Assembly: GCF_014266025.1 (NCBI RefSeq) | Contig: NZ_JACMYC010000006.1 | Coordinates: 124,001-188,000 of the forward strand | Direction of reading: 5' to 3' | Source of the DNA: Nocardioides deserti | GTDB taxonomy: Bacteria > Actinomycetota > Actinomycetes > Propionibacteriales > Nocardioidaceae | Length of the DNA stretch: 64,000 nt | In this document: positions 25,240 to 34,905 of the stretch, piece by piece | Position numbering within the stretch: position 1 is the first letter of the stretch | Layout of the letters: the number at the start of each line of letters is the position of its first letter | Position numbers and translations under genes: made by a program | The notes under the pieces: generated by a model | Told to the model about the DNA's origin: nothing | The model's database searches: none | The model's input: the letters and a program-made list of their open reading frames with translations, nothing else

Positions 25240-26388
25240 ATGCCGGAGCGCCCGTCGATCTACGAGCAGGAGCACGAGGACTTCCGCGCCACCGTGCGCT
25301 CGTTCCTCGAGAGGGAGGTCGTCCCCCACCACGACCAGTGGGAGAAGGACGGCCAGGTCAGCCGCGAGGTGTGGCTGAAGGCGGGCGAGGCGGGGCTGCT
25401 CTGCTTCGACGTCGAGGAGGAGTACGGCGGTCCGGAGATCAAGGACTTCCGCTACAACATGATCGTCGCCGAGGAGATCTCCCGGGTCGGCGCGAGCGGG
25501 TTGGGCTTCCCCGTCCACACCGACATCATCGTCCCCTACATCAGCCAGCTCGGCACCGACGAGCAGAAGCGTCGCTGGCTCCCGGGCCTGGTCAGCGGCG
25601 AGCTGATCTCGTCGATCGCGATGACCGAGCCGGGCGCCGGCTCGGACCTGCAGGGCATCAAGACCACGGCCGTCGACAAGGGCGACCACTACGTCATCAA
25701 CGGCTCGAAGACCTTCATCAGCAACGGCATCATGAGCGACGTCGTCATCGTCGTCGCCCGCACCAACCCCGACGCCGGCCACCAGGGCATCAGCCTGCTC
25801 GTCGTCGAGCGCGGCATGGAGGGCTTCGAGCGCGGCCGCAACCTCGACAAGATGGGCCTCAAGGCCCAGGACACCGCCGAGCTGTTCTTCGACAACGTCG
25901 TGGTGCCCAAGGAGAACCTCCTGGGAGAGGAGGGCTCCGGCTTCATCTCGCTCATGGTCAACCTGCCCCAGGAACGGGTCTCGATCGCCGCGATCGCCAT
26001 CGCCGCGATCGAGCACATCCTCGACCTGTGCCTGGAGTACGCCGCGCAGCGCGAGGCGTTCGGCAAGCCGATCGGCAAGTTCCAGCACAACCGGTTCCTG
26101 CTCGCCGAGATGGCGACCGAGGCCCACATCGCCCGGCTCTTCGTCAACGACTGCGTCATGAAGCTCAACGAGGGCAAGGTCGACACCGCGCTGGCGTCGA
26201 TGGCGAAGTACTGGACGACCGAGCTGCAGAAGAAGTTCGCCGACCAGGGCGTGCAGCTGCACGGCGGCTACGGCTACATGAACGAGTACCCGATCTCCAA
26301 GGCGTACGTCGACAGCCGCATCCAGACCATCTACGGCGGCACGACGGAGATCCAGAAGGAGATCATCGGCCGCAGCCTGGGGATCTGA
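25240..26388 (+). CDS. acyl-CoA dehydrogenase
   Basis: A 382-residue FAD enzyme that forms the 2,3-double bond of acyl-CoA in beta-oxidation. Motifs include SIAMTEPGAGSDLQG, GSKTFISNG and the C-terminal YGYMNEYPISKAY and IYGGTTEIQKEIIG. The usual Glu in 'YEGT' is Gly here, and a Glu in QREAFG (E272) is at the position of the base in isovaleryl- and long-chain-type dehydrogenases. So it probably takes branched or longer chains; this is an inference. Good ribosome site (GGAGGA). Regulated presumably by the divergent MerR. Confidence 0.94.
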   Translation: MPERPSIYEQEHEDFRATVRSFLEREVVPHHDQWEKDGQVSREVWLKAGEAGLLCFDVEEEYGGPEIKDFRYNMIVAEEISRVGASGLGFPVHTDIIVPYISQLGTDEQKRRWLPGLVSGELISSIAMTEPGAGSDLQGIKTTAVDKGDHYVINGSKTFISNGIMSDVVIVVARTNPDAGHQGISLLVVERGMEGFERGRNLDKMGLKAQDTAELFFDNVVVPKENLLGEEGSGFISLMVNLPQERVSIAAIAIAAIEHILDLCLEYAAQREAFGKPIGKFQHNRFLLAEMATEAHIARLFVNDCVMKLNEGKVDTALASMAKYWTTELQKKFADQGVQLHGGYGYMNEYPISKAYVDSRIQTIYGGTTEIQKEIIGRSLGI

Positions 26389-26475
26389 GCGCGACCTGAG
26401 CCCCGGGTCACACTGCGGGACACGCTCGAGCACCCGCCGCCCGGCCAGTCGGCCGGGCGGCGGTAGCGTGCTGCG

Positions 26476-27135
26476 GTGAGCAGCGACGTCGTGACCGTGG
26501 TGCGCTACGAGACGCCCGGCGTCGTCCGCACCCTGGACGTCGCCGCCAAGGCGCTGCTCGTGCTGCTGCTCGGCCTCGCCCTGGCCAACCCGGAGGCCAG
26601 CGGCCTCCAGGGCAAGGGCGCCGAGGCCCGGGCGATCGGCTACCCGCTCCTCGCCTTCGCCATCCCGGCCGTCTGGTTCTTCTCCTGGCGCGAGCGGGCG
26701 TCGTTCCCCTGGCTCGCCGACCTGCTCGTCACCCTCACCTGCTTCAGCGACACCCTCGGCAACCGGATGGACCTCTACGACCGCATCGTGTGGTTCGACG
26801 ACTGGATGCACTTCGCCAACCTCGGGCTGCTCACCGCCGCCGTGCTGCTGCTGACGATGCACCGCAGCGCAGGCCTCGGCGCCGTGCTCGAGCGGGCCCT
26901 GGCCTTCGCCGGCACCGCCGCGATCGCCTGGGAGCTGGCGGAGTACGCCGCGTTCCTCAGCCGGCACTCCGAGCGCCAGCACGCGTACGCCGACACCCTC
27001 GGCGACCTGGCCCTCGGCGTCCTCGGCGCGCTCGTCGCCGGCGTGGTCGTGCACCGGGCCTGGGCGGCCGGCCACTTGAGCTCGACCGCGCCGCAGCTCG
27101 AGCACCCTCCCGTCGCCCACACCGCGGCCGGATAG
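26476..27135 (+). CDS. integral membrane protein, DUF2238/YjdF-like
   Basis: A 219-residue protein with about six membrane helices. Polar residues inside helices are conserved in spacing: DDWMHF, then AWELAEY, then DTLGDLALG. This is the pattern of the DUF2238/YjdF membrane family, whose function is unknown. A GTG start is preceded by a TAGCGT box at 6 bases, consistent with a leaderless mRNA. Its TAG stop is part of the -10 box of fbiC, so the two genes are tightly packed but can be transcribed separately. Confidence 0.72.
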   Translation: MSSDVVTVVRYETPGVVRTLDVAAKALLVLLLGLALANPEASGLQGKGAEARAIGYPLLAFAIPAVWFFSWRERASFPWLADLLVTLTCFSDTLGNRMDLYDRIVWFDDWMHFANLGLLTAAVLLLTMHRSAGLGAVLERALAFAGTAAIAWELAEYAAFLSRHSERQHAYADTLGDLALGVLGALVAGVVVHRAWAAGHLSSTAPQLEHPPVAHTAAG

Positions 27136-27146
27136 CCTGCACGGCG

Positions 27147-29756
27147 ATGGACGCCGAGACCGCGGGACCCCGCCCCACCCCCCAGCAGGTACGCCGTGCG
27201 CTGGCGCGCGCCGAGCGGGGTGCGGCCCTCGACCCCGCCGAGGCGACCGCCCTCCTGGCGGCGACGGGCCCCGAGCTCGACCGGTTGTGCGCGGCCGCGG
27301 CGAAGGTCCGCGACGCGGGCCTCGTGGCCGCAGGCCGGCCCGGCGTGGTGACGTACTCCCCCAAGGTGTTCATCCCGGTCACCCGGCTGTGCCGCGACCG
27401 GTGCCACTACTGCACGTTCGTGGAGACACCCGGGCAGGCCGCCCGCGAGGGCCGCGCGCCGTACCTCTCCCCCGACGAGGTGCTCGACATCGCCCGCCAG
27501 GGTGCTGAGCTGGGCTGCCTGGAGGCGCTCTTCACCCTCGGCGACCGGCCCGAGGACCGCTGGCCCGAGGCGCGGGCCTGGCTCGACGAGCAGGGCTACG
27601 ACTCGACGCTGGCCTACGTCCGGGCGCTCGCCGTGCAGGTGCTCGAGGAGACCGGCCTGCTGCCGCACCTCAACCCCGGCGTCATGTCGTGGGAGGAGAT
27701 GAACCGGCTCAAGCCCGTCTCCCCCTCGATGGGGATGATGCTCGAGACCACCTCGACCCGGCTGCACGAGACCAAGGGCCTGGCGCACTTCGGCTCCCCG
27801 GACAAGGACCCGGCCGTGCGGCTGCGGGTGCTCGAGGACGCCGGTCGGCTCTCGATCCCGTTCACCACCGGACTGCTGGTCGGCATCGGCGAGACGCTCG
27901 CGGAGCGCGCCGACACGATCTTCGCGCTGCGCGCCACGATGAAGGCCTACGGCGCGGTCCAGGAGGTCATCGTCCAGAACTTCCGGGCCAAGCCCGACAC
28001 CGCGATGCGGCACGCCGACGACCTCGACCTCGACGAGTACCGCGCCGCCATCGCCGTCACCCGCATCGTGCTCGGACCCAAGGCCAGGGTGCAGGCACCG
28101 CCGAACCTCGTCGACCTGGCCGAGTGCCGGGCGCTGCTCGAGGCCGGCGTCGACGACTGGGGCGGCGTCTCGCCGCTCACCCCCGACCACGTCAACCCCG
28201 AGCGGCCCTGGCCCTCGCTGGAGCGGCTGCGCGCCATGAGCGCGGAGTGCGGCTTCGAGGTGGCCGCGCGGCTGACGATCCACCCCGAGCACGTCCGCGC
28301 GTCGCTCGAAGCCGGCGCCCCCTGGCTCGACCCGCGGGTCGCCGGCCACGTCGCCGCGCTCGCCGAGACCAGCGGGCCGCGCGCCGGCCTCGCGCGCCCC
28401 GGCGTACGTCCCGTGGGGCGGCCGTGGCAGGAACCCGACGGCGGCTTCGAGTCCACGGGTCGCACTGACCTGCACGCCGCGGTCGACACCGCGGGACGCA
28501 CCGAGGACCGGCGCTCGGACTTCACCGAGGTGTACGGCGACTGGGACTCGGTCCGCGACGCCGCGGCCGGCACCGCGCTGGTCGACGGCGCTCCGGCCGT
28601 GCTGCACAGCGAGGGCCGCGAGGCGCTCGCCGCGGCCGAGGCCGACCCGGGGAACCTCTCCGACGAGCACGCCCTGACGCTGATGACCGCCGAGGGCCCG
28701 CTGCTCGACCAGGTCTGCCGGCTCGCCGACGACCTGCGCCGCGAGGCCGTCGGCGACGACGTGACCTACGTGGTCAACCGGAACATCAACTTCACCAACG
28801 TCTGCTACGTCGGCTGCCGCTTCTGCGCGTTCGCCCAGCGGCGCACCGACGCCGACGCGTTCTCGCTCTCGCTGGACCAGGTCGCCGACCGCGCACAGGA
28901 GGCCTGGGAGCTCGGCGCGACCGAGGTGTGCATGCAGGGCGGGATCGACCCCGAGCTGCCGGCCACGGCGTACTTCGACCTCGTCACCGCGGTCAAGCAG
29001 CGCGTGCCCGAGATGCACGTGCACGCCTTCAGCCCGATGGAGGTCGTCAACGGCACCGCGCGGACCGGGCTGTCGATAGAGGACTTCCTCATCAAGGCCC
29101 GCGAGGCCGGCCTCGGCTCGCTGCCCGGCACGGCCGCGGAGATCCTCGACGACGAGGTCCGCTGGGTGCTGACCAAGGGCAAGCTGCCCGCCCGCACGTG
29201 GATCGAGGTCGTCTCCACCGCGCACCGCGTCGGCATCCCGACGACCTCGACGATGATGTACGGCCACGTCGACAACCCGCGCCACTGGGTGGGCCACCTG
29301 CGGGTGCTCTCGCGGATCCAGGACGAGTCCCTCGCGGCCGGGGGGACGGGCTTCACCGAGTTCGTGCCGCTGCCGTTCGTGCACACCTCCGCGCCGATCT
29401 ACCTCGCCGGCGTCGCCCGCCCCGGTCCCACGCTGCGCGACAACCTCGCCGTCCACGCGATGGCGCGGATCCTGCTGCACGGCCGCATCCACAACATCCA
29501 GACCTCGTGGGTCAAGCTCGGCGTCGACGGCACCCGCGCGATGCTCCGCGCCGGCGCCAACGACCTCGGCGGCACGCTGATGGAGGAGACCATCTCGCGG
29601 ATGGCCGGCTCCGAGCACGGGTCGGCCAAGACGGTCGCCGAGCTCGAGGAGATCGGCGGCGGGATCGGCCGTCCGGTGGTCGAGCGGACGACGACGTACG
29701 CACCCCGGTCCAGCCCCGCCCCCGACCGGGGTTTGGGCACCGACCGCGGCCGGTAA
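27147..29756 (+). CDS. fbiC: FO synthase (CofG-CofH fusion), F420 biosynthesis
   Basis: A bifunctional radical-SAM enzyme that joins 4-hydroxyphenyl-derived tyrosine fragment to 5-amino-6-ribitylamino-uracil to make FO, the chromophore of F420. It has 869 residues in two halves. The CofG half has C82-x3-C86-x2-C89 (CRDRCHYC), and the CofH half has C553-x3-C557-x2-C560 (CYVGCRFC), each ligating a 4Fe-4S cluster. Conserved QNFRAKPDT and TSWVKLG segments are present. TAGCCT box 8 bases before the ATG. It explains the F420 enzymes nearby. Confidence 0.97.
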   Translation: MDAETAGPRPTPQQVRRALARAERGAALDPAEATALLAATGPELDRLCAAAAKVRDAGLVAAGRPGVVTYSPKVFIPVTRLCRDRCHYCTFVETPGQAAREGRAPYLSPDEVLDIARQGAELGCLEALFTLGDRPEDRWPEARAWLDEQGYDSTLAYVRALAVQVLEETGLLPHLNPGVMSWEEMNRLKPVSPSMGMMLETTSTRLHETKGLAHFGSPDKDPAVRLRVLEDAGRLSIPFTTGLLVGIGETLAERADTIFALRATMKAYGAVQEVIVQNFRAKPDTAMRHADDLDLDEYRAAIAVTRIVLGPKARVQAPPNLVDLAECRALLEAGVDDWGGVSPLTPDHVNPERPWPSLERLRAMSAECGFEVAARLTIHPEHVRASLEAGAPWLDPRVAGHVAALAETSGPRAGLARPGVRPVGRPWQEPDGGFESTGRTDLHAAVDTAGRTEDRRSDFTEVYGDWDSVRDAAAGTALVDGAPAVLHSEGREALAAAEADPGNLSDEHALTLMTAEGPLLDQVCRLADDLRREAVGDDVTYVVNRNINFTNVCYVGCRFCAFAQRRTDADAFSLSLDQVADRAQEAWELGATEVCMQGGIDPELPATAYFDLVTAVKQRVPEMHVHAFSPMEVVNGTARTGLSIEDFLIKAREAGLGSLPGTAAEILDDEVRWVLTKGKLPARTWIEVVSTAHRVGIPTTSTMMYGHVDNPRHWVGHLRVLSRIQDESLAAGGTGFTEFVPLPFVHTSAPIYLAGVARPGPTLRDNLAVHAMARILLHGRIHNIQTSWVKLGVDGTRAMLRAGANDLGGTLMEETISRMAGSEHGSAKTVAELEEIGGGIGRPVVERTTTYAPRSSPAPDRGLGTDRGR

Positions 29757-29797
29757 ACTCCCCGCGTCGGGCCGCCGGAGCCCGGGCGAGGGCAGGC

Positions 29798-31834
29798 ATG
29801 GGATACCCGAAGGTCGACGACGAGTACGACGGTCGCTACCGCATCGTGCGTCGGATCGGGCACGGCGGCATGGGCGTGGTCTACGAGGCCGTCGACAAGG
29901 TCCTCAACCGCTCCGTCGCGCTCAAGATCGTGCTGCCGTCCCTCCCCGACCGGGAGGACTTCCACGCCCGCTTCGCCCGCGAGGCGTCGGTGCTGGCGCG
30001 GATCCGGTCGCGCAACATCGTGGGCATCCACGAGTACGGCGAGACCGACGACACCGTCTACTTCGTCACCGAGCTCTTCCCCGACGGCGACCTGCGGACC
30101 TGGCTGCAGACGCACGGGCCGCTGGACCGCCGCGCCGCGCTCTCGCTGGTCGCGCAGACCTGCGAAGCGCTCGCCGACGCCCACGCCGCCGGTGTCATCC
30201 ACCGCGACGTCAAGCCCGGCAACGTGCTGCTCTGGAACCGGCCCGAGGGGCTCATCCCCTACCTCGCCGACTTCGGCATCGCACTGGACGGCAACGCCTC
30301 GGAGCAGGAGGGCCTGACCCGCGCCGGCACGCTCGTCGGCAGCCCGGCGTACATGGCGCCCGAGCGGCACTTCGGCCACGCCGCCGACGAGCGCGGCGAC
30401 GTCTACTCGATGGGCTGCCTGCTGTGGGCGGTGCTGACCGGCGACGCGCCGTACGCCGGCACCGACTTCCAGATGATCAACAGCCACGTCAACTCGCCGA
30501 TCCCGCAGCTCGCGACCGGCCACCCCGTCGACGACCGCATCGACGAGCTGCTGGCCCACACCCTGCACAAGGACCCCGAGCAGCGGGTCCGGTCGGCCGC
30601 CGAGCTGCGGCAGGCGCTGCTGGCGATCATCCGCGACATCGACTCCGGCCGGCTGCCCGTCCCCGGTCCTGCGGCCGGCGTGGACGACCCGGTCGACGCG
30701 GCTGCGCCCGGCGGTCCCGGCTCCTCGGTCGACCCCGAGGACGACCGCACCGCGGTCAAGCCGGTCCTCGGCGGGGCCGGCGCTGTCGGTGCTGCCGCGG
30801 GGGCGGTCGGTGGCGCGGCCGCCGCCGGTGCCGCTGCTGCGGCCGCCGCCTCCGCCGCGCGGACCGAGCGCGAGGACCACGACGACCACGAGGACCCGCA
30901 GGTCGGCAGCACGGTCGTGCGCGAGCTGGTCACCCCGGCGGCCGTCGCCGCACCGTTCGTGCCCGGCCCGGGCGACGGCTCGAGCGGCGCGACGGGTGGG
31001 GGGTCCGGAGGCGACGGGCCGGACGGCCCGGCGAGCGCGCCCGAGCACCGCGAGCGCCGCCGGCGCGGCGGCCTCGCCGTCGCTGCCGCCGCCGGCCTGG
31101 TGGCCGCGGTCGCCGTCGCGGCGTTCGCGATCGACGCCTCCACGGGCGACGAGGACGACCGACCGGTCGCCGGAGACCCCACCACCGCGGCGACCAGCGA
31201 CGCAGCCGACGAGACCGCCTCCGCGAGCCCGAGCCCCAGCGCGACCGCCGCCACCCTGCCCGCCCCGGAGGCGCCGAGCGTCCGGGCGCGCAGCGGCTAC
31301 CGGTCGGTGGGCTTCCGCATCCGCGAGGCTCCCGAGCCGGGCGGCGACGTCGTGCTGACCACGGAGTACAACCGCGGCCAGGGCTGGCAGACCCTCGGCG
31401 ACCAGCGCTTCACCGTCGACACCGGCCAGGGCGGCGAGCGGGTCTGCGTACGCGTGCGCACCGTCGCGGAGTCCGCCGGCGGCGGCACGGCCACCAGCCC
31501 GGTCCAGCGTGACTGCGCCACCTCCCGGGCCCGGGTCGTGCGCCTCGTGCGCACCCCGGGTGCGTGCACCACCGAGTCCCAGGGCTACACCTACCCGTGC
31601 ACCTGGTACGGCGTCGAGGTCGCCGGCTTCGCCTCCGGCAGCCGGCCGGTTCCCCGGCTGTTCTCCCGCGGCGTCGGCGAGTGGTGCGAGGAGGGCGTCG
31701 ACTGCGTGCCGATCCCGGTCGGCAAGGACGGTCGCGGACGCGTCGCCCGCCTGACGAAGGTCGCCCGCGACGAGGGCCTCGTGACCCTCGTCGTCGACGG
31801 CGTGCGCACCCGCGCCCGCGTCGCTCACTCCTAG
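29798..31834 (+). CDS. membrane Ser/Thr protein kinase
   Basis: A 678-residue Hanks-type kinase. The cytosolic kinase domain (about 1-275) has the P-loop IGHGGMGVVYEA, lysine ALKIVL, catalytic HRDVKPGN and ADFGIA, and an activation loop with GTLVGSPAYMAPER. A long Ala/Gly/Asp-rich juxtamembrane region leads to one membrane helix at about 424-443. The external domain (about 490-678) has paired cysteines (CTTE...YPCTWY, WCEEGVDC) and no PASTA repeats. The ligand is unknown. A TAAACT box at 29754-29759 with TTGGGC upstream is a normal promoter; the mRNA has a leader with a GGCAGG ribosome site. Confidence 0.93.
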   Translation: MGYPKVDDEYDGRYRIVRRIGHGGMGVVYEAVDKVLNRSVALKIVLPSLPDREDFHARFAREASVLARIRSRNIVGIHEYGETDDTVYFVTELFPDGDLRTWLQTHGPLDRRAALSLVAQTCEALADAHAAGVIHRDVKPGNVLLWNRPEGLIPYLADFGIALDGNASEQEGLTRAGTLVGSPAYMAPERHFGHAADERGDVYSMGCLLWAVLTGDAPYAGTDFQMINSHVNSPIPQLATGHPVDDRIDELLAHTLHKDPEQRVRSAAELRQALLAIIRDIDSGRLPVPGPAAGVDDPVDAAAPGGPGSSVDPEDDRTAVKPVLGGAGAVGAAAGAVGGAAAAGAAAAAAASAARTEREDHDDHEDPQVGSTVVRELVTPAAVAAPFVPGPGDGSSGATGGGSGGDGPDGPASAPEHRERRRRGGLAVAAAAGLVAAVAVAAFAIDASTGDEDDRPVAGDPTTAATSDAADETASASPSPSATAATLPAPEAPSVRARSGYRSVGFRIREAPEPGGDVVLTTEYNRGQGWQTLGDQRFTVDTGQGGERVCVRVRTVAESAGGGTATSPVQRDCATSRARVVRLVRTPGACTTESQGYTYPCTWYGVEVAGFASGSRPVPRLFSRGVGEWCEEGVDCVPIPVGKDGRGRVARLTKVARDEGLVTLVVDGVRTRARVAHS

Positions 31835-31943
31835 CCGGCGGGCGGCTGGTCGACGAGCGCGCGCCGGCGCCCGTCTCGAGACCCGCCGCACCGCGTCCGG
31901 CCGCGCGGGTCACGCCGCAGCGACCACCCGGCGTACGACGCAC

Positions 31944-31977
31944 CACGCCCCCGACCGGCGGACCGGTCGGGGGCGTG
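31944..31977. terminator. bidirectional terminator between kinase and secreted protein genes
   Basis: Perfect 15-bp stem (CACGCCCCCGACCGG and complement) with a 4-base loop, lying between two convergent genes and ending 14 bases before the secreted-protein stop codon region. Confidence 0.8.
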
Positions 31978-31991
31978 CGTCTCAGCGAGGG

Positions 31992-33386
31992 TCAGGAGCC
32001 CGGCGGCGGAGGCGGCGGGGGCTGGGTCGGCGGCGGGGGCGTCGGGTCGGTCGGCGCCGGCGGGTTGCCACCGCCACCACCACCACCGCCGCCGCCGCCA
32101 CCACCGCCGCCGCCGCCTGACGGCGGGGCCACGGTGGTCAGCTTGCGGGAGACGGAGGCGCCCCAGATGTTGCCGGCACCGCCCGCGACGCGGACCCGCC
32201 AGAAGCTCTTGCCGACGCGGTTGGCCGCGGCGGAGATCGAGTAGCGGCCGTTGCCGGCCGTGGAGCCGCGGCTGACGGTGCGCCACTTCCCACCGGAGTA
32301 CTTCTGCAGTTGGATCCCCGCACGGCCCGCGGGCAGCGCGCGGCCGCGCATGGTGAGCCGCGTGCCCTGGCGGACCGTCCGCTGGGCGAGCGCGCCGGTG
32401 ACGTTCTTGCGGACGAGCACCTTCAGCTTGGCCGAGGACTTGTCGTGCTTGGCCGAGCCGGGGAACGTCACGCGGTAGGTCGTGTTCCTGGCCGGCTGCA
32501 CCTTCTTGCGCAGCGCGCCGCTGGTGCCGACCTTCTTGCTGACGACCTTGCGGAACTTCTTGTCCCCGGGGCCCTTGGCGGCGATGGTGATCCTGCCCGG
32601 GACGCCGTCGTTGTCGATGACCTCGCGGACGCGGGCGACGAGGTTGACCTTCTCGCCGTAGGTGACCCGGACGGTCTTCTTGCCCGACGAGCCGCGCTGC
32701 AGCGAAGCCTTGGTCCGGATCCCCTCGAACTCGTAGTCCTTCAGCGGGCCGCCGGCGCGGACGACCAGCTTGTCGACCTGGAAGGGGTTGCCGTCGCAGC
32801 CGAAGAGGAAGCCCATGCGCGCGCCCTTGCCGTCGCCGCCCCGCAGCGCCGCGAAGGACGGCAGGTCGAGCGGGAAGGACGTCGCGTCCTCGACCCCGGC
32901 TGCGGTGTAGTGGCGCCACGAGTAGGTCAGCGCGGACCCGTCGATGGTCCGCCAGTTCGGCTTGTCGTCCGGGTTGAGGTCGGTGATCAGGTCGGAGGTG
33001 CCGATCCAGTAGCCGTCGTCGTCCGGCGCCTCGTAGCGCACCGACGCGATGCCCTGGCTCTGCGCCGCGGTGGTGCGCAGACGGATGGAGAACCGGCTCA
33101 GCTGCGTGGGGCGGCCGGCGTACGCCGTGGCGCCCACAGCGGTCCCCGTGCCCCGCGGCTGCCACGCGATGCTCGCCTTGCCGGAGTTCGGCTTGTTGCG
33201 CACGACGCGGAACGTCGGCTTCTTGCCGGGGGCCGCACCAGGGTCGACGCAGTCGCGGACTGCGAGCCGGAGGCCCGAGGCCTGGAAGTGGTCGCCGTCC
33301 ACGCGCGTCGCGCCGACGGCGACGCCGGGCAACGCGGTGAGGGCGAGGGTGACGGCGCCGACGGCACCGATGACGGTTCTGCGCAT
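31992..33386 (-). CDS. secreted protein with polyglycine tract and proline-rich tail
   Basis: A 464-residue exported protein: signal peptide MRRTVIGAVGAVTLALTALPGVAVGA, then an N-terminal beta-rich domain, then two similar extracellular repeats of about 90 residues (VNLVARVREVIDNDG..., and RLTMRGRALPAGRAG... with KYSGGKWRTVSRGS) like those in actinobacterial surface proteins. It ends in about 18 consecutive glycines and a Pro-rich tail. Function unknown; it may bind a surface or wall. The glycine tract is coded by GGN repeats prone to slippage. Confidence 0.75.
   Translation of the reverse strand: MRRTVIGAVGAVTLALTALPGVAVGATRVDGDHFQASGLRLAVRDCVDPGAAPGKKPTFRVVRNKPNSGKASIAWQPRGTGTAVGATAYAGRPTQLSRFSIRLRTTAAQSQGIASVRYEAPDDDGYWIGTSDLITDLNPDDKPNWRTIDGSALTYSWRHYTAAGVEDATSFPLDLPSFAALRGGDGKGARMGFLFGCDGNPFQVDKLVVRAGGPLKDYEFEGIRTKASLQRGSSGKKTVRVTYGEKVNLVARVREVIDNDGVPGRITIAAKGPGDKKFRKVVSKKVGTSGALRKKVQPARNTTYRVTFPGSAKHDKSSAKLKVLVRKNVTGALAQRTVRQGTRLTMRGRALPAGRAGIQLQKYSGGKWRTVSRGSTAGNGRYSISAAANRVGKSFWRVRVAGGAGNIWGASVSRKLTTVAPPSGGGGGGGGGGGGGGGGGNPPAPTDPTPPPPTQPPPPPPPGS
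32069..32118 (-). repeat. GGN triplet tract coding polyglycine
   Basis: About 17-18 glycine codons (mostly GGC and GGT) in a row in the secreted-protein gene, followed by proline-rich codons. Simple triplet repeats of this length tend to change length. Confidence 0.85.
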
Positions 33387-33559
33387 CTACTACCTCGGAG
33401 GGTGGGGGGAGCGATCCCAGGCGGAGGCGCGGCCGGTCCGGCCGCTCGCACCGGCTCTACCCGCCCGCGGACCTGCGGAAACGCATGGTCTGGACCCGCG
33501 GAGGGTAACTGCCCGGTGCTCCCTCCACCCACTCCCCCGACTAGAAGGAGCACTCCACC

Positions 33560-33703
33560 ATGCTGTTCATCCTCTGGGTCCTGGCCGTCATCCTCGTGCT
33601 GGCCGGCATCTTCAACCTCGTCAAGGGGCAGATGCTGTGGGGCATCGTCCTCATCGTGGTCGGTCTCGCGGTCGGCCCGGGCGGCTACAGCATCTTCAGC
33701 TAG
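33560..33703 (+). CDS. GPGG-motif small membrane protein
   Basis: A 47-residue protein of two hydrophobic helices joined by VKGQMLWGI, ending GPGGYSIFS. The ending matches the small actinobacterial 'GPGG-motif' membrane proteins. A good ribosome site (AGAAGGAG, 9 bases before the ATG) supports translation. A GGGTAA box at 33503-33508 with GCAT 16 bases upstream is a weak match to a stress-sigma promoter. No function is known. Confidence 0.75.
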   Translation: MLFILWVLAVILVLAGIFNLVKGQMLWGIVLIVVGLAVGPGGYSIFS

Positions 33704-33745
33704 CGCCCGCGACCACCCAGCGATCGACCAGCGATCGACCGGTGA

Positions 33746-34405
33746 TCACCCGGCGCTGAGCGCCTCGGCCGCGACGCGGAGGTCGGCGACGAGATCGTCG
33801 TACGCCGCGTCGCGGTCGTCGGCGCGCAGCACCGCGGACGGGTGGGTGGTGGTGAGGACCCACGCCGGCGGGTGCTCGGTGCCGAGGCGCTCGGGCCAGT
33901 CGACGAGCCGGCCGCGCGTCTCACCGACCTTGAACGACGACCCGTAGACCGCCTTGCCGGCGGTCCCACCGAGCAGCACGGCCCCCTGCGGGCGCACGAC
34001 GGACAGCTCCGCGCGCAGCCACGGCGCGCAGGCCGCTACGTGGGCGGTCTTCGGCGACTGGTGGATCCGCCGCTTGCCGCGCATGCCGGACCACCGGAAG
34101 TGCTTGACGACGTTGGTGCGGTAGACCTCGGCAGGGTCGACGCCGACGTCCGTCAGCGCCCGGTCGAGCAGGCGCCCGGCCGGCCCGACGAAAGGCTCGC
34201 CCTCGACGTCCTCGCGGTCTCCGGGCTGCTCGCCCAGCACGAGCAGCCGGGCACCCGGCGGGCCGGAGCCCATCACGGCCTGGGTCGCGTCGGCGTGGAG
34301 CTCGCACCCGCGGCAGCCCCGCACCGCCTCCAGCAGCGCCTCGTGCGTGGGCCGTTCCGGCACCCACTGCTCCGCGCCCGGTCGGTCCACGTCGTCGCGT
34401 GCCAC
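33746..34405 (-). CDS. udgX: UdgX-type uracil-DNA glycosylase
   Basis: A 219-residue member of the UDG superfamily. Motif A is GEQPGDREDVEGEPFVGPAG, motif B region is THPSAVLR, and the diagnostic loop is KRRIHQ with H115. Four cysteines (CRGC near residue 32-35 and C in the AACAPW block) suggest the Fe-S cluster of family-4-like enzymes. From known work on mycobacterial UdgX, the loop His forms a covalent bond with the abasic sugar after uracil removal. The GTG start is a choice; it converges with neither neighbour and ends opposite the DUF3140 gene start. Confidence 0.86.
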   Translation of the reverse strand: MARDDVDRPGAEQWVPERPTHEALLEAVRGCRGCELHADATQAVMGSGPPGARLLVLGEQPGDREDVEGEPFVGPAGRLLDRALTDVGVDPAEVYRTNVVKHFRWSGMRGKRRIHQSPKTAHVAACAPWLRAELSVVRPQGAVLLGGTAGKAVYGSSFKVGETRGRLVDWPERLGTEHPPAWVLTTTHPSAVLRADDRDAAYDDLVADLRVAAEALSAG

Positions 34406-34517
34406 GGCACGGCGGTACCCCGTCGGGCCTGCGGCGAGCACTGATCGATCGCGACCGGGTGGGTACCGGCCCGGTCCACCGCCGTTGGACGGCGGAACCG
34501 ACGCAGAAGGAGGACTG

Positions 34518-34850
34518 GTGGCCGAGAGCATCGTCGAGGACGAGCTGTGGGAGGACTTCCACCGGGTGGTCAACATGACCTCGCGCGAGCTGCGCGACTG
34601 GCTGGCCGTGCAGGGCGCGGGCGAGGACACCGAGGCGCTGCCGGACCAGGCCGGGCCCGAGCTGGGACACCAGGTGCTGGCGATCCTCGGCAAGCGCCGC
34701 GCGGACCTCACGCCCGACGACGTCGAGGTGATGGACCGCGTCGTCGAGATGATCGTCGCCGAGCGCGGACCCGAGCCGGAGCCGACCGCCGGTGAGGACA
34801 CGTGGCGGCGCAGCCTGATGAACATCGGGCACGACCCGCTCAAGCCGTAG
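34518..34850 (+). CDS. DUF3140 protein
   Basis: A 110-residue, very acidic protein. It has the DUF3140 pattern: VNMTSRELRDWL, then GHQVLAILGKRRADLTPDDVEVMDRVVEMI, and a C-terminal WRRSLMNIGHDP. Function unknown; members often sit by stress genes. The GTG start has AAGGAGGA 6 bases upstream. It lies divergent from the UdgX gene with a short gap that includes GGGTAC (34461-34466), the kind of -10 box seen for stress sigma factors. Confidence 0.82.
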   Translation: MAESIVEDELWEDFHRVVNMTSRELRDWLAVQGAGEDTEALPDQAGPELGHQVLAILGKRRADLTPDDVEVMDRVVEMIVAERGPEPEPTAGEDTWRRSLMNIGHDPLKP

Positions 34851-34905
34851 TTCCCCGTCCCGCACCCCCCGCACGCCCCCGACCGCTCGTCCTAGGGTCG
34901 GGGGC

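Noticed and set aside
24424..27120. Very long minus-strand frames across fbiC and the acyl-CoA dehydrogenase
   Set aside because: High GC leaves antisense frames open; their translations are Arg/Gly/His-rich without domains and conflict with well-supported genes.
31875..31895. Fourth copy of the interspersed repeat (GTCTCGAGAC...)
   Set aside because: Only the first half is similar and the end motif is missing.
33480..33510. Stress-sigma promoter (GCAT-N16-GGGTAA) before the GPGG gene
   Set aside because: The -10 box should end in C or T and the spacing is at the limit; too weak to list as a feature.
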